A stretch of 35,907 bases of DNA from Meiothermus granaticius NBRC 107808 (GTDB lineage: Bacteria > Deinococcota > Deinococci > Deinococcales > Thermaceae), in assembly GCF_003574355.1 (NCBI RefSeq), contig NZ_QWLB01000033.1, positions 1 through 35,907 of the forward strand. Reading direction: 5' to 3'. The notes beneath the pieces are model-generated. The model was given only the letters and a program-made list of their open reading frames with translations. It had not been told where the DNA came from and did not search any database. The first letter of the stretch is position 1. Each line of letters begins with the position of its first letter. Below, piece after piece: positions 6,529-15,470 of the stretch. Both the position numbers and the translations under genes were made by a program.

Positions 6529-9186
6529 ATGGCGAACGCGTTGACCATCGGAGACAAGCGGTTGGGGGCAGCCCTTCTGGATATGGGCCTGTTGGGCGAT
6601 GAGGAGCTACAGCGGGCCCTGGAGCAGCACCGCGAGGTGGGGGGCAACCTCGGGGACATCGTGGTGGAGCTGGGAATGCTCTCGGAGCGCCGGATTGCCC
6701 AGGCCATCGAGGAGACCTTTGGGGTACCGCTGGTCGAGCTGGTGGGTTTGGAAATCGCCCCCGAGGCCAAGGCCCTGGTCCCCGCGGAGCGGGCTAGGGA
6801 TCTGGGCGCCATCCCCTTCAGCCTCGAGGGGGGCTCGTTGCGCGTGGCCCTTCTGAATCCGCTGGACAACCTGGTGCTGGAGGAGCTCGAAGACCTCACC
6901 GGTCAGATCATCGAACCCTACCAGACCACCCGCAGCTCGTTTCAGTACGCCCTGGCCCTGCACTACCCCGAGCTGGGGTTGCCGGTTCCCCCGCCCCCCT
7001 CCACCGCCTCCCCCGGTGAGATGCAGCTCGGGGAAATCCTGATCAGCCAGGGGTTGGTCCGTCACGAGGACCTCGAGGCCGCCCTGGTCGAACAGGAGAA
7101 GACCGGCGAGCTGCTGGGGCGTATCCTGATCAACAAGTTCGGCCTCACCGAGGAGAGCATCCTGCGGGCCTTGGCCCAGCAGGCCGGGCTAGAGTTCCGG
7201 GCCAGCGCCGAGGATCTGGAGTACCAGCCCGAGGTCTCGGCCCTACTGCTGCGCCCCGATGCCCTGCGCTACCAAGCCGTGCCGGTGCGGCAGGAGGGCA
7301 ACCAGGTATTGGTGCTCCTGGCCGACCCGCGCCACCGCAAGGCCGTGGCCCAGCTCATTGATCGCCCCACCCAGTTCATCCTGACCACCCCCAAGGTCTG
7401 GGAGGAGTTCTTTGGCAAGGTCTATCCAGAGAAGAGCCGCCTGGGTGAGGCCTTGGTGCAGGAAGGCAAGCTGGGCCGGGCCGCCTTGCAAGACGCCCTG
7501 AGCGTGCAGCGCCGGATGGGCAAGACCCGCCCCTTGGGTGAGGTGCTGGTCGAGCTCGGGTATGTCACCGCCGAGGATGTAGAGGACGCACTCTCGCGCC
7601 AACGGCAGGGCGGCGGGCGGCTCGAGGACACCCTGGTCCAGTCCGGCAAGATCAAGCCCGAGATGCTGGCCAAAAGCCTGGCCACCCAGCTCGGCTATCC
7701 CTACATAGACCCCAACGACTCCCCCATTGACCCCTCGGTGCTGATGCTGGTTCCTGAGGCCACGGTGCGGCGCTACACGGTCATCCCCCACCACTTGGAG
7801 GGCAACACCCTGGTGGTTTTGATGAAAGACCCCCGCAACATCCTGGCGGTGGACGACGTCAAGATGATCACCAAGCGGGAGGTGATGCCCGCGGTAGCCG
7901 CCGAGAGCCAGATCGTCAAACTGATCGAGCGCTTCTACGGCAGCCAGTCCGGGGTGGAGGAGTTGGCTCGAGAGTTCGAGAACAAGCGCAAGGAAGAGAC
8001 CCAGGTTGATACCAGCGCCCTGGACGACAACGCGGTGGTCAAGCTGGTCAACTCGATCATCCGCGAGGCTTTCTTGCAAGAGGCCTCCGACATCCACATC
8101 GAACCGCGCCAAAACGACATCCTGGTCCGCACCCGCATTGATGGAAACCTCAGGGAGTACATGCGGCTGCCCAAGGGGGCGGGGCCGGCGGTGGCGAGCC
8201 GGGTCAAGATCATGGCCAACCTGGACATCGCCGAGCGGCGGCTGCCACAGGACGGGCGGGTGCGCTACCGGGACCGCGCCATCGACCTAGACCTGCGGCT
8301 TTCCACTCTGCCCACGGTCTATGGCGAGAAGATCGTGATGCGCCTGCTGCGCAAGGCCGCCGATATCCCCGAGATCGAGCAGCTCGGCTTTGCCCCGGAT
8401 GTGTTCCAGCGCTTTGAAGACGTGATCGCCAAGCCCTATGGGATCTTCCTGATCACCGGGCCCACCGGATCGGGGAAGAGCTTTACCACCTTCTCCATTC
8501 TCAAGCGCATCGCCACCCCCGACAAGAACACCACCACCGTCGAAGACCCCGTAGAGTACGAGATTCCCGGCATCAACCAGACCCAGGTGAATCCGCAGGC
8601 CGGGCTGACCTTTGCCCGGGCCCTGCGCAGCTTCCTGCGGCAAGACCCGGACATCATCATGGTGGGTGAGATCCGCGATTCCGAGACGGCCAAAATCGCC
8701 ACTGAAGCCGCCCTCACCGGCCACTTGGTGATCGCCACCCTGCACACCAACGACGCCGCCGGCGCGGTGACCCGCCTGGACGAGATGGGGGTGGAGCTGT
8801 TCAACATCTCTGCGGCCCTGGTGGGCGTGCTGGCCCAGCGCCTGGTGCGCCGGATTTGTGAAAGCTGCAAAATCCAGGTTGAGGCCGATCCCAACGTGTT
8901 GCGCCGCTTGGGGATGAGCAAGGACGAGGTGCGCGGCAAGGCCCTCTTCAAAGGCACCGGCTGCGACAAGTGCAACGGCTCAGGCTACCGGGGCCGGGCG
9001 GCCATCCATGAGCTGATGGTGCTCGATGACGAGATCCGTCGGGCCATTGTGGAGGGGCAGTCGGCCACCCAGATCAAGGAGATCTCCCGCAAGGGCGGCA
9101 TGAAAACCCTGCGGGAGGATGGGATTCAGAAGGCGTTCCAGGGGCTGACGACGCTCGAGGAAGTGATGGCCCGGACCAGCGAGTAG
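6529..9186 (+). CDS. pilF: Type IV pilus assembly / DNA uptake ATPase PilF (PilB-like)
   Basis: 885 aa from ATG 6529, chosen over an in-frame ATG at 6496 because GGAGGA (6515-6520) is at the right distance and T. thermophilus PilF starts similarly (LTIGDKRLGAALLD). Length matches Thermus PilF (889 aa). Three N-terminal MshEN/GSPII domains (about residues 1-150, 165-300 and 305-470, each opening with a LGE.L/LL...L pattern) are a known c-di-GMP-binding arrangement. The GspE ATPase core follows with Walker A GPTGSGKS at 644-651, Walker B around DPDIIMVGEIRD, and a zinc tetracysteine C777/C780/C812/C815. It is a cytoplasmic hexameric motor that powers pilus extension and, in Thermus, natural transformation. 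Confidence 0.95.
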   Translation: MANALTIGDKRLGAALLDMGLLGDEELQRALEQHREVGGNLGDIVVELGMLSERRIAQAIEETFGVPLVELVGLEIAPEAKALVPAERARDLGAIPFSLEGGSLRVALLNPLDNLVLEELEDLTGQIIEPYQTTRSSFQYALALHYPELGLPVPPPPSTASPGEMQLGEILISQGLVRHEDLEAALVEQEKTGELLGRILINKFGLTEESILRALAQQAGLEFRASAEDLEYQPEVSALLLRPDALRYQAVPVRQEGNQVLVLLADPRHRKAVAQLIDRPTQFILTTPKVWEEFFGKVYPEKSRLGEALVQEGKLGRAALQDALSVQRRMGKTRPLGEVLVELGYVTAEDVEDALSRQRQGGGRLEDTLVQSGKIKPEMLAKSLATQLGYPYIDPNDSPIDPSVLMLVPEATVRRYTVIPHHLEGNTLVVLMKDPRNILAVDDVKMITKREVMPAVAAESQIVKLIERFYGSQSGVEELAREFENKRKEETQVDTSALDDNAVVKLVNSIIREAFLQEASDIHIEPRQNDILVRTRIDGNLREYMRLPKGAGPAVASRVKIMANLDIAERRLPQDGRVRYRDRAIDLDLRLSTLPTVYGEKIVMRLLRKAADIPEIEQLGFAPDVFQRFEDVIAKPYGIFLITGPTGSGKSFTTFSILKRIATPDKNTTTVEDPVEYEIPGINQTQVNPQAGLTFARALRSFLRQDPDIIMVGEIRDSETAKIATEAALTGHLVIATLHTNDAAGAVTRLDEMGVELFNISAALVGVLAQRLVRRICESCKIQVEADPNVLRRLGMSKDEVRGKALFKGTGCDKCNGSGYRGRAAIHELMVLDDEIRRAIVEGQSATQIKEISRKGGMKTLREDGIQKAFQGLTTLEEVMARTSE

Positions 9187-9194
9187 GGCTCGGC

Positions 9195-9518
9195 TCAGAG
9201 CCGGGAGCGGGGTTGGGCGATAAGGCCTTGCTCCCATCCGGCCAGGGCCTCGAGGGCCGGCTTCAGGGCCCGGCCCATCTCGGTCAGGGTGTACTCAACG
9301 CGAGGGGGAACCTCGCTGTACTCGGTACGGTGGATGAGCCCAACCTCCTCCAGCTCCTTGAGGCGCAGCGAGAGGGTACGGGGCGGGAGCGCGCTGACCT
9401 GCTGCAGTGCTCCAAAGCGCAGGGGCCCCGCGGTCAGGGCGCGCAACAAGGCATAAACCCCGCGCTGGCCCAGCAGCGCCAACACCACTTCCAGGGGCTT
9501 TTCGGTGGTAAGGGTCAT
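9195..9518 (-). CDS. HxlR-type winged-helix transcriptional regulator without the N-terminal cysteine
   Basis: 107 aa from ATG 9518. TACCGT (9530-9525) lies 6 nt upstream, so a leaderless start is likely and the upstream ATG at 9551 is unlikely. It has the HxlR winged helix (VYALLRALTAGPLRFGALQQVSALPPRTLSLRLKELEEVGLIHR) and a basic/Pro wing (PPRVEYTLTEMGRAL). It lacks the N-terminal Cys-Pro motif that many redox-sensing HxlR proteins carry, unlike the neighbour at 9618-9950. The C-terminus abuts pilF (8 bp, convergent). The target is unknown. Confidence 0.78.
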   Translation of the reverse strand: MTLTTEKPLEVVLALLGQRGVYALLRALTAGPLRFGALQQVSALPPRTLSLRLKELEEVGLIHRTEYSEVPPRVEYTLTEMGRALKPALEALAGWEQGLIAQPRSRL

Positions 9519-9617
9519 GGCTTCACGGTATCTCTCGGTTCCCCAGGGCATCTGCTCCAGCGCTACAAAGCTACCGTAGGGTAGGTTAGGAATCGGTCCA
9601 GAAGCCCGGCCACGCCC

Positions 9618-9950
9618 CTACCCCACCACGGGCTCGGGGAGGTACTGCCGGCCCCAGAGATCAATCGCCTCAATCACCTTCTGTAGGGCTCGCCCAGACT
9701 CGGTGAGGGCGTAGCTGGTGCGGGGGGGCATGGTGGAGTGAATGGTTTTGGAAACGATGCCCAAGGCCTCGAGCTTCTCCACCCGCTGGGCCAGGGTGGC
9801 GGGGTTACATCCCCCCACCGCCCGGGAAAGCTCATTGAAGCCTTTGGGGCCCTCCAGCAGGTTGCGAATGATGTGCAAGGTCCACTTCTCTTGGAGCACA
9901 TTTATGGCCTCATAGACCGGACAAAACCCATGGTCATCGCTGTGGCTCAT
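9618..9950 (-). CDS. HxlR family regulator with CPV motif
   Basis: 110 aa, a typical HxlR length. The N-terminus has FCPVYEAINVLQEKWTLHIIRNLLEGPKGFNELSRAV, the HxlR signature with Cys10 in the position used for electrophile or redox sensing by YodB/HypR-like members. The recognition helix is around NPATLAQRVEKLEALGIV and the wing is PPRTSYALTESGRAL. The start has AGGAG 4 nt upstream. It is divergent from the YceI/FMN-reductase genes, with a palindrome between them, so repression of those genes (derepressed by reactive compounds) is a reasonable inference. Confidence 0.85.
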   Translation of the reverse strand: MSHSDDHGFCPVYEAINVLQEKWTLHIIRNLLEGPKGFNELSRAVGGCNPATLAQRVEKLEALGIVSKTIHSTMPPRTSYALTESGRALQKVIEAIDLWGRQYLPEPVVG

Positions 9951-9959
9951 ATTCTCCTA

Positions 9960-9987
9960 AGGGTAGCACACAGCTTTGTGGTTTCAA
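9960..9987 (-). promoter_or_regulatory. Promoter of the HxlR regulator gene
   Basis: On the minus strand TTGAAA (9987-9982), a 16-bp spacer and TACCCT (9965-9960) lie upstream of the ATG at 9950. Confidence 0.55.
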
Positions 9988-9989
9988 AT

Positions 9990-10006
9990 ACTTTACATTA
10001 CAAAGT
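9990..10006. promoter_or_regulatory. Candidate HxlR operator
   Basis: ACTTT-ACATTAC-AAAGT is a 17-bp palindrome in the only AT-rich stretch between the divergent HxlR and yceI-like genes. It resembles the ACTTT/AAAGT-type operators of HxlR regulators. Confidence 0.5.
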
Positions 10007-10080
10007 GATATGGTTTATGATCTGCCGTGTTGGCCTAAGGGCCATCGCAAATCCTTATCCAAGGAAGGGGAGGCAACCCT

Positions 10081-10623
10081 ATGAAATGGAATCTCGATAC
10101 CGCCCATACCAGCGTTGATTTCAAGGTTCGCCATATGGGGATCAGCAGCGTGCGCGGCTCGCTCCAGGTGCTCAGCGGCAGTGTGGAAACCGACGAGGCC
10201 GGACGCCTGGTCAAGGTTGAGGCGGTGTTGGACCCTGCCAGCATCACCACCGGCGAGCCCCAGCGCGATGCCCACCTGCGCTCCAGCGATTTCCTCCACG
10301 CCGAGCAGCACCCCCAGATCCAGTTCGAAAGCACCTCCATCACCCCTAAAGGAGAGGATCGGTACACCATTGAGGGCAACCTGACCATTCGCGGGGTCAC
10401 CAAGCCGGTCACCTTACAAGCAGAGGCCAACACCCGCCCGGTCAAGGACCCCTGGGGGCTGCAGCGCATCGCCGCCTCCGCCAGCGGCGAGATCAACCGC
10501 AAGGACTGGAACCTGACCTGGAATCAGGTTTTAGAGCTGGGTGCCTTGTTGGTTGGCGAAGAGGTGCGGTTTAATCTCGAGGTCGAGGCGGTCTCCGCGG
10601 CCCAGCCTGCGGCTGCGCAGTAG
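10081..10623 (+). CDS. YceI family protein (lipocalin-like isoprenoid-binding)
   Basis: 180 aa from ATG 10081, with GGGGAGG 7 nt upstream. It has the YceI pattern: [26 protein letters not shown], then [22 protein letters not shown], then [14 protein letters not shown]. The homologous Thermus protein TT1927b is a beta-barrel that binds a polyprenyl chain. There is no signal peptide, so the protein should be cytoplasmic, unlike E. coli YceI. A short Ala/Gln-rich tail follows the barrel. It is probably co-transcribed with the FMN reductase 69 bp downstream. Confidence 0.9.
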   Translation: MKWNLDTAHTSVDFKVRHMGISSVRGSLQVLSGSVETDEAGRLVKVEAVLDPASITTGEPQRDAHLRSSDFLHAEQHPQIQFESTSITPKGEDRYTIEGNLTIRGVTKPVTLQAEANTRPVKDPWGLQRIAASASGEINRKDWNLTWNQVLELGALLVGEEVRFNLEVEAVSAAQPAAAQ

Positions 10624-10692
10624 GCCGCTGGGACACCCCCTGGGGCCTATAGCCCGCTCCTGCGGGGAGCACGCCTCATGGAAGGAGCCCCC

Positions 10693-11247
10693 ATGAAGGT
10701 ACTTGGCATCAGCGGAAGCCTGCGTCAAGGTTCCTACAACACCGCTCTGCTGCGGGCCGCGCTCGAGCTAGCTCCCCCAGGCATGCAGATTGAACCCTTC
10801 GAAATCGGCAATTTCCCGCTTTACAATGAGGATTTGCGGGTGGCCGGGCTGCCCCCGGCGGTGCAGGCCTTTCGCCAAGCCATCCAGGCCGCCGATGCCC
10901 TGCTGTTCGCCACCCCGGAGTACAACTACTCGGTGCCGGGGGTGCTCAAGAATGCCATAGACTGGGCCTCCCGCCCCCCCAACGACCAGCCCCTGGCCGG
11001 AAAGCCCGTTGCGATCATGGGAGCCTCCACCGGCAACTTCGGCACCGTGCGGGCCCAGATGCACCTGCGGCAGATGTGCGTGTTCCTCGACATGCACCCG
11101 CTCAACAAACCCGAGGTGCTGGTGTTCCGCGCTGCCGAGAAGTTTGACGCCCAAGGACACCTTGTGGATGCGACCGCCCGCGATCTGGTGCGCGGGCTGC
11201 TGCTGGCCTTGCAGGACTGGACCCAGCGGCTCCGGGCTTCCGGATAA
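10693..11247 (+). CDS. NADPH-dependent FMN reductase (chromate/quinone/azo-reductase type)
   Basis: 184 aa from ATG 10693, preferred over ATG 10678 because GGAAGGAG is 5 nt upstream and the protein then starts directly with the first beta strand (MKVLGISGSLRQGSYNT). The flavodoxin-like phosphate loop GSLRQGSYNT and the block FATPEYNYSVPGVLKNAIDWAS are signatures of the NADPH_dep_FMN_red family (ChrR, YieF, ArsH-like). It reduces flavins, quinones, chromate or azo dyes. Placement behind a HxlR-controlled promoter fits an electrophile-detoxification role. Confidence 0.88.
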   Translation: MKVLGISGSLRQGSYNTALLRAALELAPPGMQIEPFEIGNFPLYNEDLRVAGLPPAVQAFRQAIQAADALLFATPEYNYSVPGVLKNAIDWASRPPNDQPLAGKPVAIMGASTGNFGTVRAQMHLRQMCVFLDMHPLNKPEVLVFRAAEKFDAQGHLVDATARDLVRGLLLALQDWTQRLRASG

Positions 11248-11250
11248 ACT
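11245..11250 (+). promoter_or_regulatory. -10 element overlapping the FMN-reductase stop, leaderless
   Basis: TAAACT begins with the TAA stop codon of the preceding gene and lies 6 nt before ATG 11257. Confidence 0.45.
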
Positions 11251-11256
11251 CCGGTC

Positions 11257-11700
11257 ATGATCTGGCTGCTGCTGTTGGCGCTCTCAGGCGGGGTGGTGCT
11301 GGCCACTCAGGCTGGGATCAATGGGGAACTCGGTCGGGGACTCAAAAACCCCGTACTCGCGGCGCTCGTATCCTTCTCGGTGGGGACGTTCAGCCTGCTG
11401 CTGTACGCCCTGGTCTCGAGGGCCCGCTTCCCCGATGGGAGCGCCCTGGCCGCGATTCCCAAAATCGCCTGGGTGGCCGGGGGGGTGCTGGGGGCCTTTT
11501 ACCTGCTCACCACCATCCTGGTGCCCCCGCGCATAGGCGTGGCTGCCTTTTTTAGCCTGGTGGTGCTGGGGCAGCTGAGCGCATCTTTGCTCTTTGACCA
11601 CTTCGGCCTGCTGGGCCTACCGACGCATCCGGTCAACCCCTGGCGGGTGCTGGGGGTCTTGTTGCTCCTGGCGGGGGTGGTGCTAATTCGGCGATTCTAA
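11257..11700 (+). CDS. YdcZ/DUF606 family membrane transporter (DMT superfamily)
   Basis: 147 aa with about five hydrophobic segments. GGVVLATQAGINGELGRGLKNPVLAALVSFSVGTFSLL is the family signature and GRIGVAAFFSLVVLGQLSASLLFDHFGL-like residues lie in the second half. DUF606 proteins are half-size relatives of EamA transporters and often work as dimers or pairs. The substrate is unknown. There is a single copy here, so it would act as a homodimer. Confidence 0.8.
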   Translation: MIWLLLLALSGGVVLATQAGINGELGRGLKNPVLAALVSFSVGTFSLLLYALVSRARFPDGSALAAIPKIAWVAGGVLGAFYLLTTILVPPRIGVAAFFSLVVLGQLSASLLFDHFGLLGLPTHPVNPWRVLGVLLLLAGVVLIRRF

Positions 11701-11712
11701 AGGGGGAAAAGC

Positions 11713-12006
11713 GTGGCGAAGATTCAAGTCTACGGGGCCTCCTGGTGCCCCCTCACCCTGGGGTTGAGCAAATACCTCCGCGAAAACGCGCTCCCCTTCG
11801 AGCTGCTCGATGTGGAAAGGGATCCCCAAGCCGAGGCCGCCGACCGCCGGATGAATGGCGGCGCGCTCAAGTTTCCGATGGTGGTGATCGGCCGGCTCGA
11901 GGGGTACTGGCAGCCTGGGGACGACGCGGCGGTGCTCAAAAACCCCCGCTTGGCTGAGCTGAGGGAAGCGCTGGAGCACTACGGTCTGGGTGGAGCGGTC
12001 AAATGA
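11713..12006 (+). CDS. Glutaredoxin family protein, single-cysteine motif
   Basis: 97 aa from GTG 11713 with a GGGGG purine run upstream. It has the thioredoxin-fold start KIQVYGASWCPLTLGLSKYL with Cys11-12 in W-C-P-L-T, so only one active-site cysteine. There is a cis-proline region KFPMVVIG and a C-terminal extension. NrdH/YruB-like glutaredoxins in this phylum look similar. It is probably a thiol-disulfide oxidoreductase or a monothiol glutaredoxin-like protein of unknown target. Confidence 0.75.
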   Translation: MAKIQVYGASWCPLTLGLSKYLRENALPFELLDVERDPQAEAADRRMNGGALKFPMVVIGRLEGYWQPGDDAAVLKNPRLAELREALEHYGLGGAVK

Positions 12007-12030
12007 GCCGCTTCCGATGGGGCTGCTGGG

Positions 12031-12036
12031 TATACT
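12031..12036 (+). promoter_or_regulatory. -10 element upstream of the CvpA-like gene
   Basis: TATACT lies 9 nt before ATG 12046, predicting a leader of only 2-3 nt. Confidence 0.5.
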
Positions 12037-12045
12037 CGAGCCAGC

Positions 12046-12513
12046 ATGTTGAGCTGGCTTGACCTGATTGCCCTGCTGGTGTTTGCCGCAGCCATCGCAC
12101 TGGGGGTACGGCAGGGGGTGCCTTTTGCCCTGGCGGTGATACCGGCGCTGCTGCTGTTTGTGCTGTTGGCCGGGCTATTTCCACCGATCGTGCTCCCCAT
12201 CCTGGCCCTGGCCCTGGGGATTGGAATGGCCAGCCTGATCCACTATCTGCCCCTGCCCCGGCTAACCCCCCTGCTCGAGTCCGTCCTGGGCGGGGTGGGG
12301 GGGTTCTTCTGGGGGTTGGCGCTGGCCCTGACCATCTGGGTCAGCTTCCCCAGCGAGTACGTGGCCTCCTCGGGGGTGCTGCGCTACCCGTCCGAGCAGC
12401 TACAGGTCACCATTCGCGACGGCATCATCAGCAGCCCCTTTGCCCGTCCGCTGTTCGACTGGATCTCAGGCACCCCCCTGCTCAAGTCCGCATTCTTGCC
12501 CCATCAACAATAG
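12046..12513 (+). CDS. CvpA-like membrane protein
   Basis: 155 aa with four predicted membrane segments (about residues 5-22, 26-45, 48-66 and 84-104). The opening WLDLIALLVFAAAIALGVRQG resembles CvpA family proteins (WLD...L....G...G), and a polar C-terminal tail follows. The family is linked to colicin V production and cell-envelope maintenance in E. coli, with no firm biochemical role. The assignment rests on hydrophobic pattern and opening motif only. It is convergent with the RNase H gene at 12 bp. Confidence 0.5.
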   Translation: MLSWLDLIALLVFAAAIALGVRQGVPFALAVIPALLLFVLLAGLFPPIVLPILALALGIGMASLIHYLPLPRLTPLLESVLGGVGGFFWGLALALTIWVSFPSEYVASSGVLRYPSEQLQVTIRDGIISSPFARPLFDWISGTPLLKSAFLPHQQ

Positions 12514-12525
12514 GCGGCAGCATCC

Positions 12526-13146
12526 CTACTTTCGCCCGAAATCGGCTGGGTTTTCCCCCCAGCTCTCGGTCTGCCACTTGAGCAGGCGGTTGGGGTAGCG
12601 GTGGGTGCGCAGCCAGGCCTCGGCCAGGGCAATGCGCTCGAACAGCTCGAGGTTGTGTTCGTTGGGGATGAGGTTGGTGCGGGCTTTCTTGGCCAATACC
12701 CAGTTCAGGGCGTTCACCGAATCGGAGTAGATGGGCCAGGAAAGCTTCCATTCCCAGCACAGCATCAAAGCCTCAACGATGGCCAAAAACTCGCCCACGT
12801 TATTGGTGCCATGGGCGAAAGGACCCCGCCGGAAAACCTCGCGGCGGGTATCCACATCCACACAGCGGTACTCGAGCACCCCTGGGTTCCCGCTGCAGGC
12901 CGCATCCACCGCCAAGCTGGGCAGCAAGGGAGGGGGAAGCTCGAGCAGCCGGGACGGGCTCACCTTCTGGCCTCTGTAGGCTTCATAGCTCCCGGCCAGG
13001 GCCCGTTCCGCCTCGGCCTGGCTGTCAAAGGCTTTGTACTCCGCCCCAGGAAACCCCCTGACCTGCTCAGCCACCTCGCTCCAGCTGGAGAACACCCCGG
13101 TTTTGCGTCCCTTCCACACCACGTAATACTTTGGCTTCTTGGCCAT
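12526..13146 (-). CDS. rnhA: Ribonuclease H1 with N-terminal viroplasmin (HBD) domain
   Basis: 206 aa. Residues 5-45 (KYYVVWKGRKTGVFSSWSEVAEQVRGFPGAEYKAF) are the caulimovirus viroplasmin/hybrid-binding domain that grips RNA/DNA hybrids. The catalytic domain has the four acidic positions in AVDAACSGNPG, TNNVGEFLAIVEAL, IYSDSVNALNWV and ENPADFGRK. It degrades the RNA strand of RNA-DNA hybrids such as R-loops and primers. TACACT lies 9 nt upstream of the ATG on the minus strand. Confidence 0.9.
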   Translation of the reverse strand: MAKKPKYYVVWKGRKTGVFSSWSEVAEQVRGFPGAEYKAFDSQAEAERALAGSYEAYRGQKVSPSRLLELPPPLLPSLAVDAACSGNPGVLEYRCVDVDTRREVFRRGPFAHGTNNVGEFLAIVEALMLCWEWKLSWPIYSDSVNALNWVLAKKARTNLIPNEHNLELFERIALAEAWLRTHRYPNRLLKWQTESWGENPADFGRK

Positions 13147-13252
13147 TAAAGGGGAAGTGTATCAGGTCGGGGGGAAATAGGCGAAGGAGATGACCCTTAC
13201 GGGGAGCCCAAGCGTAACGTAGCCCCTCTATGGGGCCCCCTGGAGCGGTAGG

Positions 13253-14605
13253 ATGCAGGGCGTGACTCCTGCTGCACAACACGATGACAGCGCCAAGCGC
13301 TTTGCTACGGTCGGTCTGATTTTGGGCATTTTTCTGGCGGCGCTCGAGTCCTCGGTGGTGACCACAGCGATGCCCTCGGTGCTGCGGGAGTTGGGGGGGG
13401 AGCACCTGTACGCCCTGCCCTTTTCGGTCTACCTGCTCTTCAGCACGGTCTCGGGGCCGCTGTGGGGAAGGGCCAGCGATCTGCTGGGCCGCAAGCGGCT
13501 GTACCTGGCGGGGGTGGTGCTGTTCCTGCTGGGTTCAGGCCTCTCCGGGGCGGCCCAGAACATGCTCTGGCTGATCCTAGCCCGGGCCCTGCAAGGCATT
13601 GGCGCCGGGGCGGTTCTGCCCCTGACGCTCACCTTGGTGGGGGAGATGTATACCCTCGAGCGCCGGGCCAGCATACAGGCCTTCATCAGCGGGGTCTGGG
13701 GGATCAGCGGGCTGCTGGGCCCACTGATCGGTGGGTTGATCGCCGACCACCTCTCCTGGCGCTGGGTCTTCTACCTCAATCTGCCCTTTGGGCTTCCTGC
13801 CCTGTTCCTGGTATGGCGCTACCTGCAGGAGGTGGTGCAGCCGCGCAAAACCCAAATTGACTGGCTGGGCGCCCTTCTCTTCACCCTGGGCAGCGGGGCG
13901 CTGGTATGGGGGCTGCAGTTCAAGCTCTGGGGGTTGGTGGCCCTGAGCCTTGGCCTGCTGGTCCTGGCGGTGGGGCTCGAGTTCCGCCATCCCTCTCCCC
14001 TGCTCCCCACCAGCGGATTGCGGGAGCGCCTACCCCGCATCGGCATCCTGGGCAACCTGCTGGCCGGGGTGGCCTATTTCGGGGTGATTGCCTATCTGCC
14101 GCTCTTTGCCCAGGGGGTGGGGGGGCACAGCGCCACCGCAGGGGGAGCCCTTCTGACCCCGATGCTGGTGGGGTGGACCCTGACCTCGATCCTGGGCTCG
14201 AGGGTAATGGGCCGGGTGGGCCTGACCCGCCTGACCATCTGGGGGTTTGGGGTTCTGGTGCTCTCGTTTGCAGGGTTTGCGGCCTTGGTCCATGCCCCGC
14301 TCATCTACCTCTCGGCGATCGGTTTTGTGACCGGCGGGGGGATGGGGTTCAGCATGTTTAGCCTGCTGCTGGCGGTGCAGAGCGCCACCCCCAAGGAGGA
14401 GCTGGGTGCGGTGACCAGCGCCATCCTCTTCGCCCGCAACATGGGGGGGGCTTTGGGGACAGCCCTGATGGCCCTGGCCATCGGTGGTTCGGCGATTGCC
14501 GCAGGGGGTTCGGCCCTGGCCGACGGGCTACAGCGGGCCTTCCTGATCTCGCTGGGCCTGATGTTCGTGGCCTGGCTGCTCTCCTTGCGGCTAAAAAAGC
14601 CCTAA
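13253..14605 (+). CDS. MFS multidrug efflux transporter, DHA2 (EmrB/QacA) type
   Basis: 450 aa from ATG 13253. A GTG at 13262 is also possible, as TAGGAT (13249-13254) lies 7 nt before it in leaderless fashion. The protein has the order typical of DHA2: [20 protein letters not shown] in TM1, [16 protein letters not shown] as motif [25 protein letters not shown] as motif B, and [30 protein letters not shown] as motif C. The C half also has several membrane segments, about 14 in total. It is likely a proton-driven exporter of drugs or metabolites in the inner membrane. There is no adjacent TetR or MarR gene. It overlaps the convergent msrA by 4 bp at the stops. Confidence 0.88.
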   Translation: MQGVTPAAQHDDSAKRFATVGLILGIFLAALESSVVTTAMPSVLRELGGEHLYALPFSVYLLFSTVSGPLWGRASDLLGRKRLYLAGVVLFLLGSGLSGAAQNMLWLILARALQGIGAGAVLPLTLTLVGEMYTLERRASIQAFISGVWGISGLLGPLIGGLIADHLSWRWVFYLNLPFGLPALFLVWRYLQEVVQPRKTQIDWLGALLFTLGSGALVWGLQFKLWGLVALSLGLLVLAVGLEFRHPSPLLPTSGLRERLPRIGILGNLLAGVAYFGVIAYLPLFAQGVGGHSATAGGALLTPMLVGWTLTSILGSRVMGRVGLTRLTIWGFGVLVLSFAGFAALVHAPLIYLSAIGFVTGGGMGFSMFSLLLAVQSATPKEELGAVTSAILFARNMGGALGTALMALAIGGSAIAAGGSALADGLQRAFLISLGLMFVAWLLSLRLKKP

Positions 14606-15153
14606 CTCTGGGCGGGGCTGCGCTTGAGCTGGTCGTAGAACTGCTTGCGGAACTTCGCCACCTTGGGCCGCACCGTAAAGGCGCAGTAGGGCTGGAAAGG
14701 GTTCCGTTTAAAGTAGTTCTGATGATACTCCTCAGCGGGATAAAACCGCTCGAAAGGCACCAGCTCGGTCACAATGGGGCGGTCCCAAAGCTTGGCCGCC
14801 TCGAGGTCGCGCATCACCTCCTCAGCCACCGCCTTCTGCTGGGGCGTGTGGTAGAAGATCACCGAGCGGTATTGTGGCCCCACATCGTTGCCCTGGCGGT
14901 TGAGGGTGGTGGGGTCGTGCACCGCGAAAAAAACCTGCAAGATCTGCTTGAAGGAGATCACATCCGGGTCGAAGGTGACCTGCACCACCTCGGCATGCCC
15001 GGTGTTCCCCTCGCAAACCTCTTCATAGCTGGGGTTGATTCGGTGCCCACCGGAGTACCCAGAAACCACTTTCACAACGCCCTTCAGCTCGTCGTAGACG
15101 GCCTCGAGGCACCAGAAGCACCCACCCCCCAGGGTCGCAACCTCGGTTTTCAT
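14602..15153 (-). CDS. msrA: Peptide-methionine (S)-S-oxide reductase MsrA
   Basis: 183 aa. It has the MsrA signature [10 protein letters not shown] (catalytic Cys12), [33 protein letters not shown], and the C-terminal [11 protein letters not shown]. It repairs oxidised methionine in proteins using thioredoxin or glutaredoxin as reductant. AAGGGG lies just before the ATG. There is no MsrB in the window. Confidence 0.95.
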   Translation of the reverse strand: MKTEVATLGGGCFWCLEAVYDELKGVVKVVSGYSGGHRINPSYEEVCEGNTGHAEVVQVTFDPDVISFKQILQVFFAVHDPTTLNRQGNDVGPQYRSVIFYHTPQQKAVAEEVMRDLEAAKLWDRPIVTELVPFERFYPAEEYHQNYFKRNPFQPYCAFTVRPKVAKFRKQFYDQLKRSPAQS

Positions 15154-15240
15154 CCCCTTAGGATGGCAGGGGTGGAGGGTTGGCGGGGTAATCTAGGTAA
15201 CGGAAGCCCGGCATTTCCCGGACGGGTTTGGGGTCCAAAG

Positions 15241-15265
15241 CAAAAGAGCCGATGTTCTCGGCTCT
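15241..15265 (-). terminator. Rho-independent terminator of tRNA-Ser
   Basis: Minus-strand AGAGCCGA-GAACA-TCGGCTCT followed by TTTGCTTT, starting 4 nt after the tRNA CCA end. Confidence 0.85.
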
Positions 15266-15269
15266 CCTT

Positions 15270-15364
15270 TGGCGGAGGAGGGGGGATTCGAACCCCCGAT
15301 AGGGGCTTTAGTCCCCTATAACGGTTTAGCAAACCGCCGCCTTCAGCCACTCGGCCACCCCTCC
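15270..15364 (-). tRNA. tRNA-Ser (anticodon GCU)
   Basis: A 95-nt class II tRNA including encoded CCA. The 7-bp acceptor stem GGAGGGG / CTCCTCC contains one G-T pair. The D-arm contains GGCCGAGTGGC, the anticodon stem-loop has loop TTGCTAA with anticodon GCT, the variable arm is long (TAGGGGACTAAAGCCCCTA), and the T-arm is GGGGGTTCGAATCCCCC. It decodes AGC/AGU. It has its own terminator. Confidence 0.95.
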
Positions 15365-15470
15365 AGGTCTGGGTTTTCTCACCCGCCGGGCCGGACCCAG
15401 CGATGGGCGCAAGCGATACTTTACCACAAACCCTAGCCCAGATCATAGCCGCGCGTTCAGAGAAAGGGGA

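Noticed and set aside
7243-8112. Long antisense open frame inside pilF (289 aa)
   Set aside because: It is an out-of-frame shadow of high-GC coding sequence; its composition is low-complexity (Gly/Leu/His/Gln) with no motif and pilF is unambiguous.
15270-15364. tRNA-Ser as the attachment site of the mobile element
   Set aside because: It is over 16 kb from the recombinase, is intact, and carries its own terminator; no integrase-like gene adjoins it.
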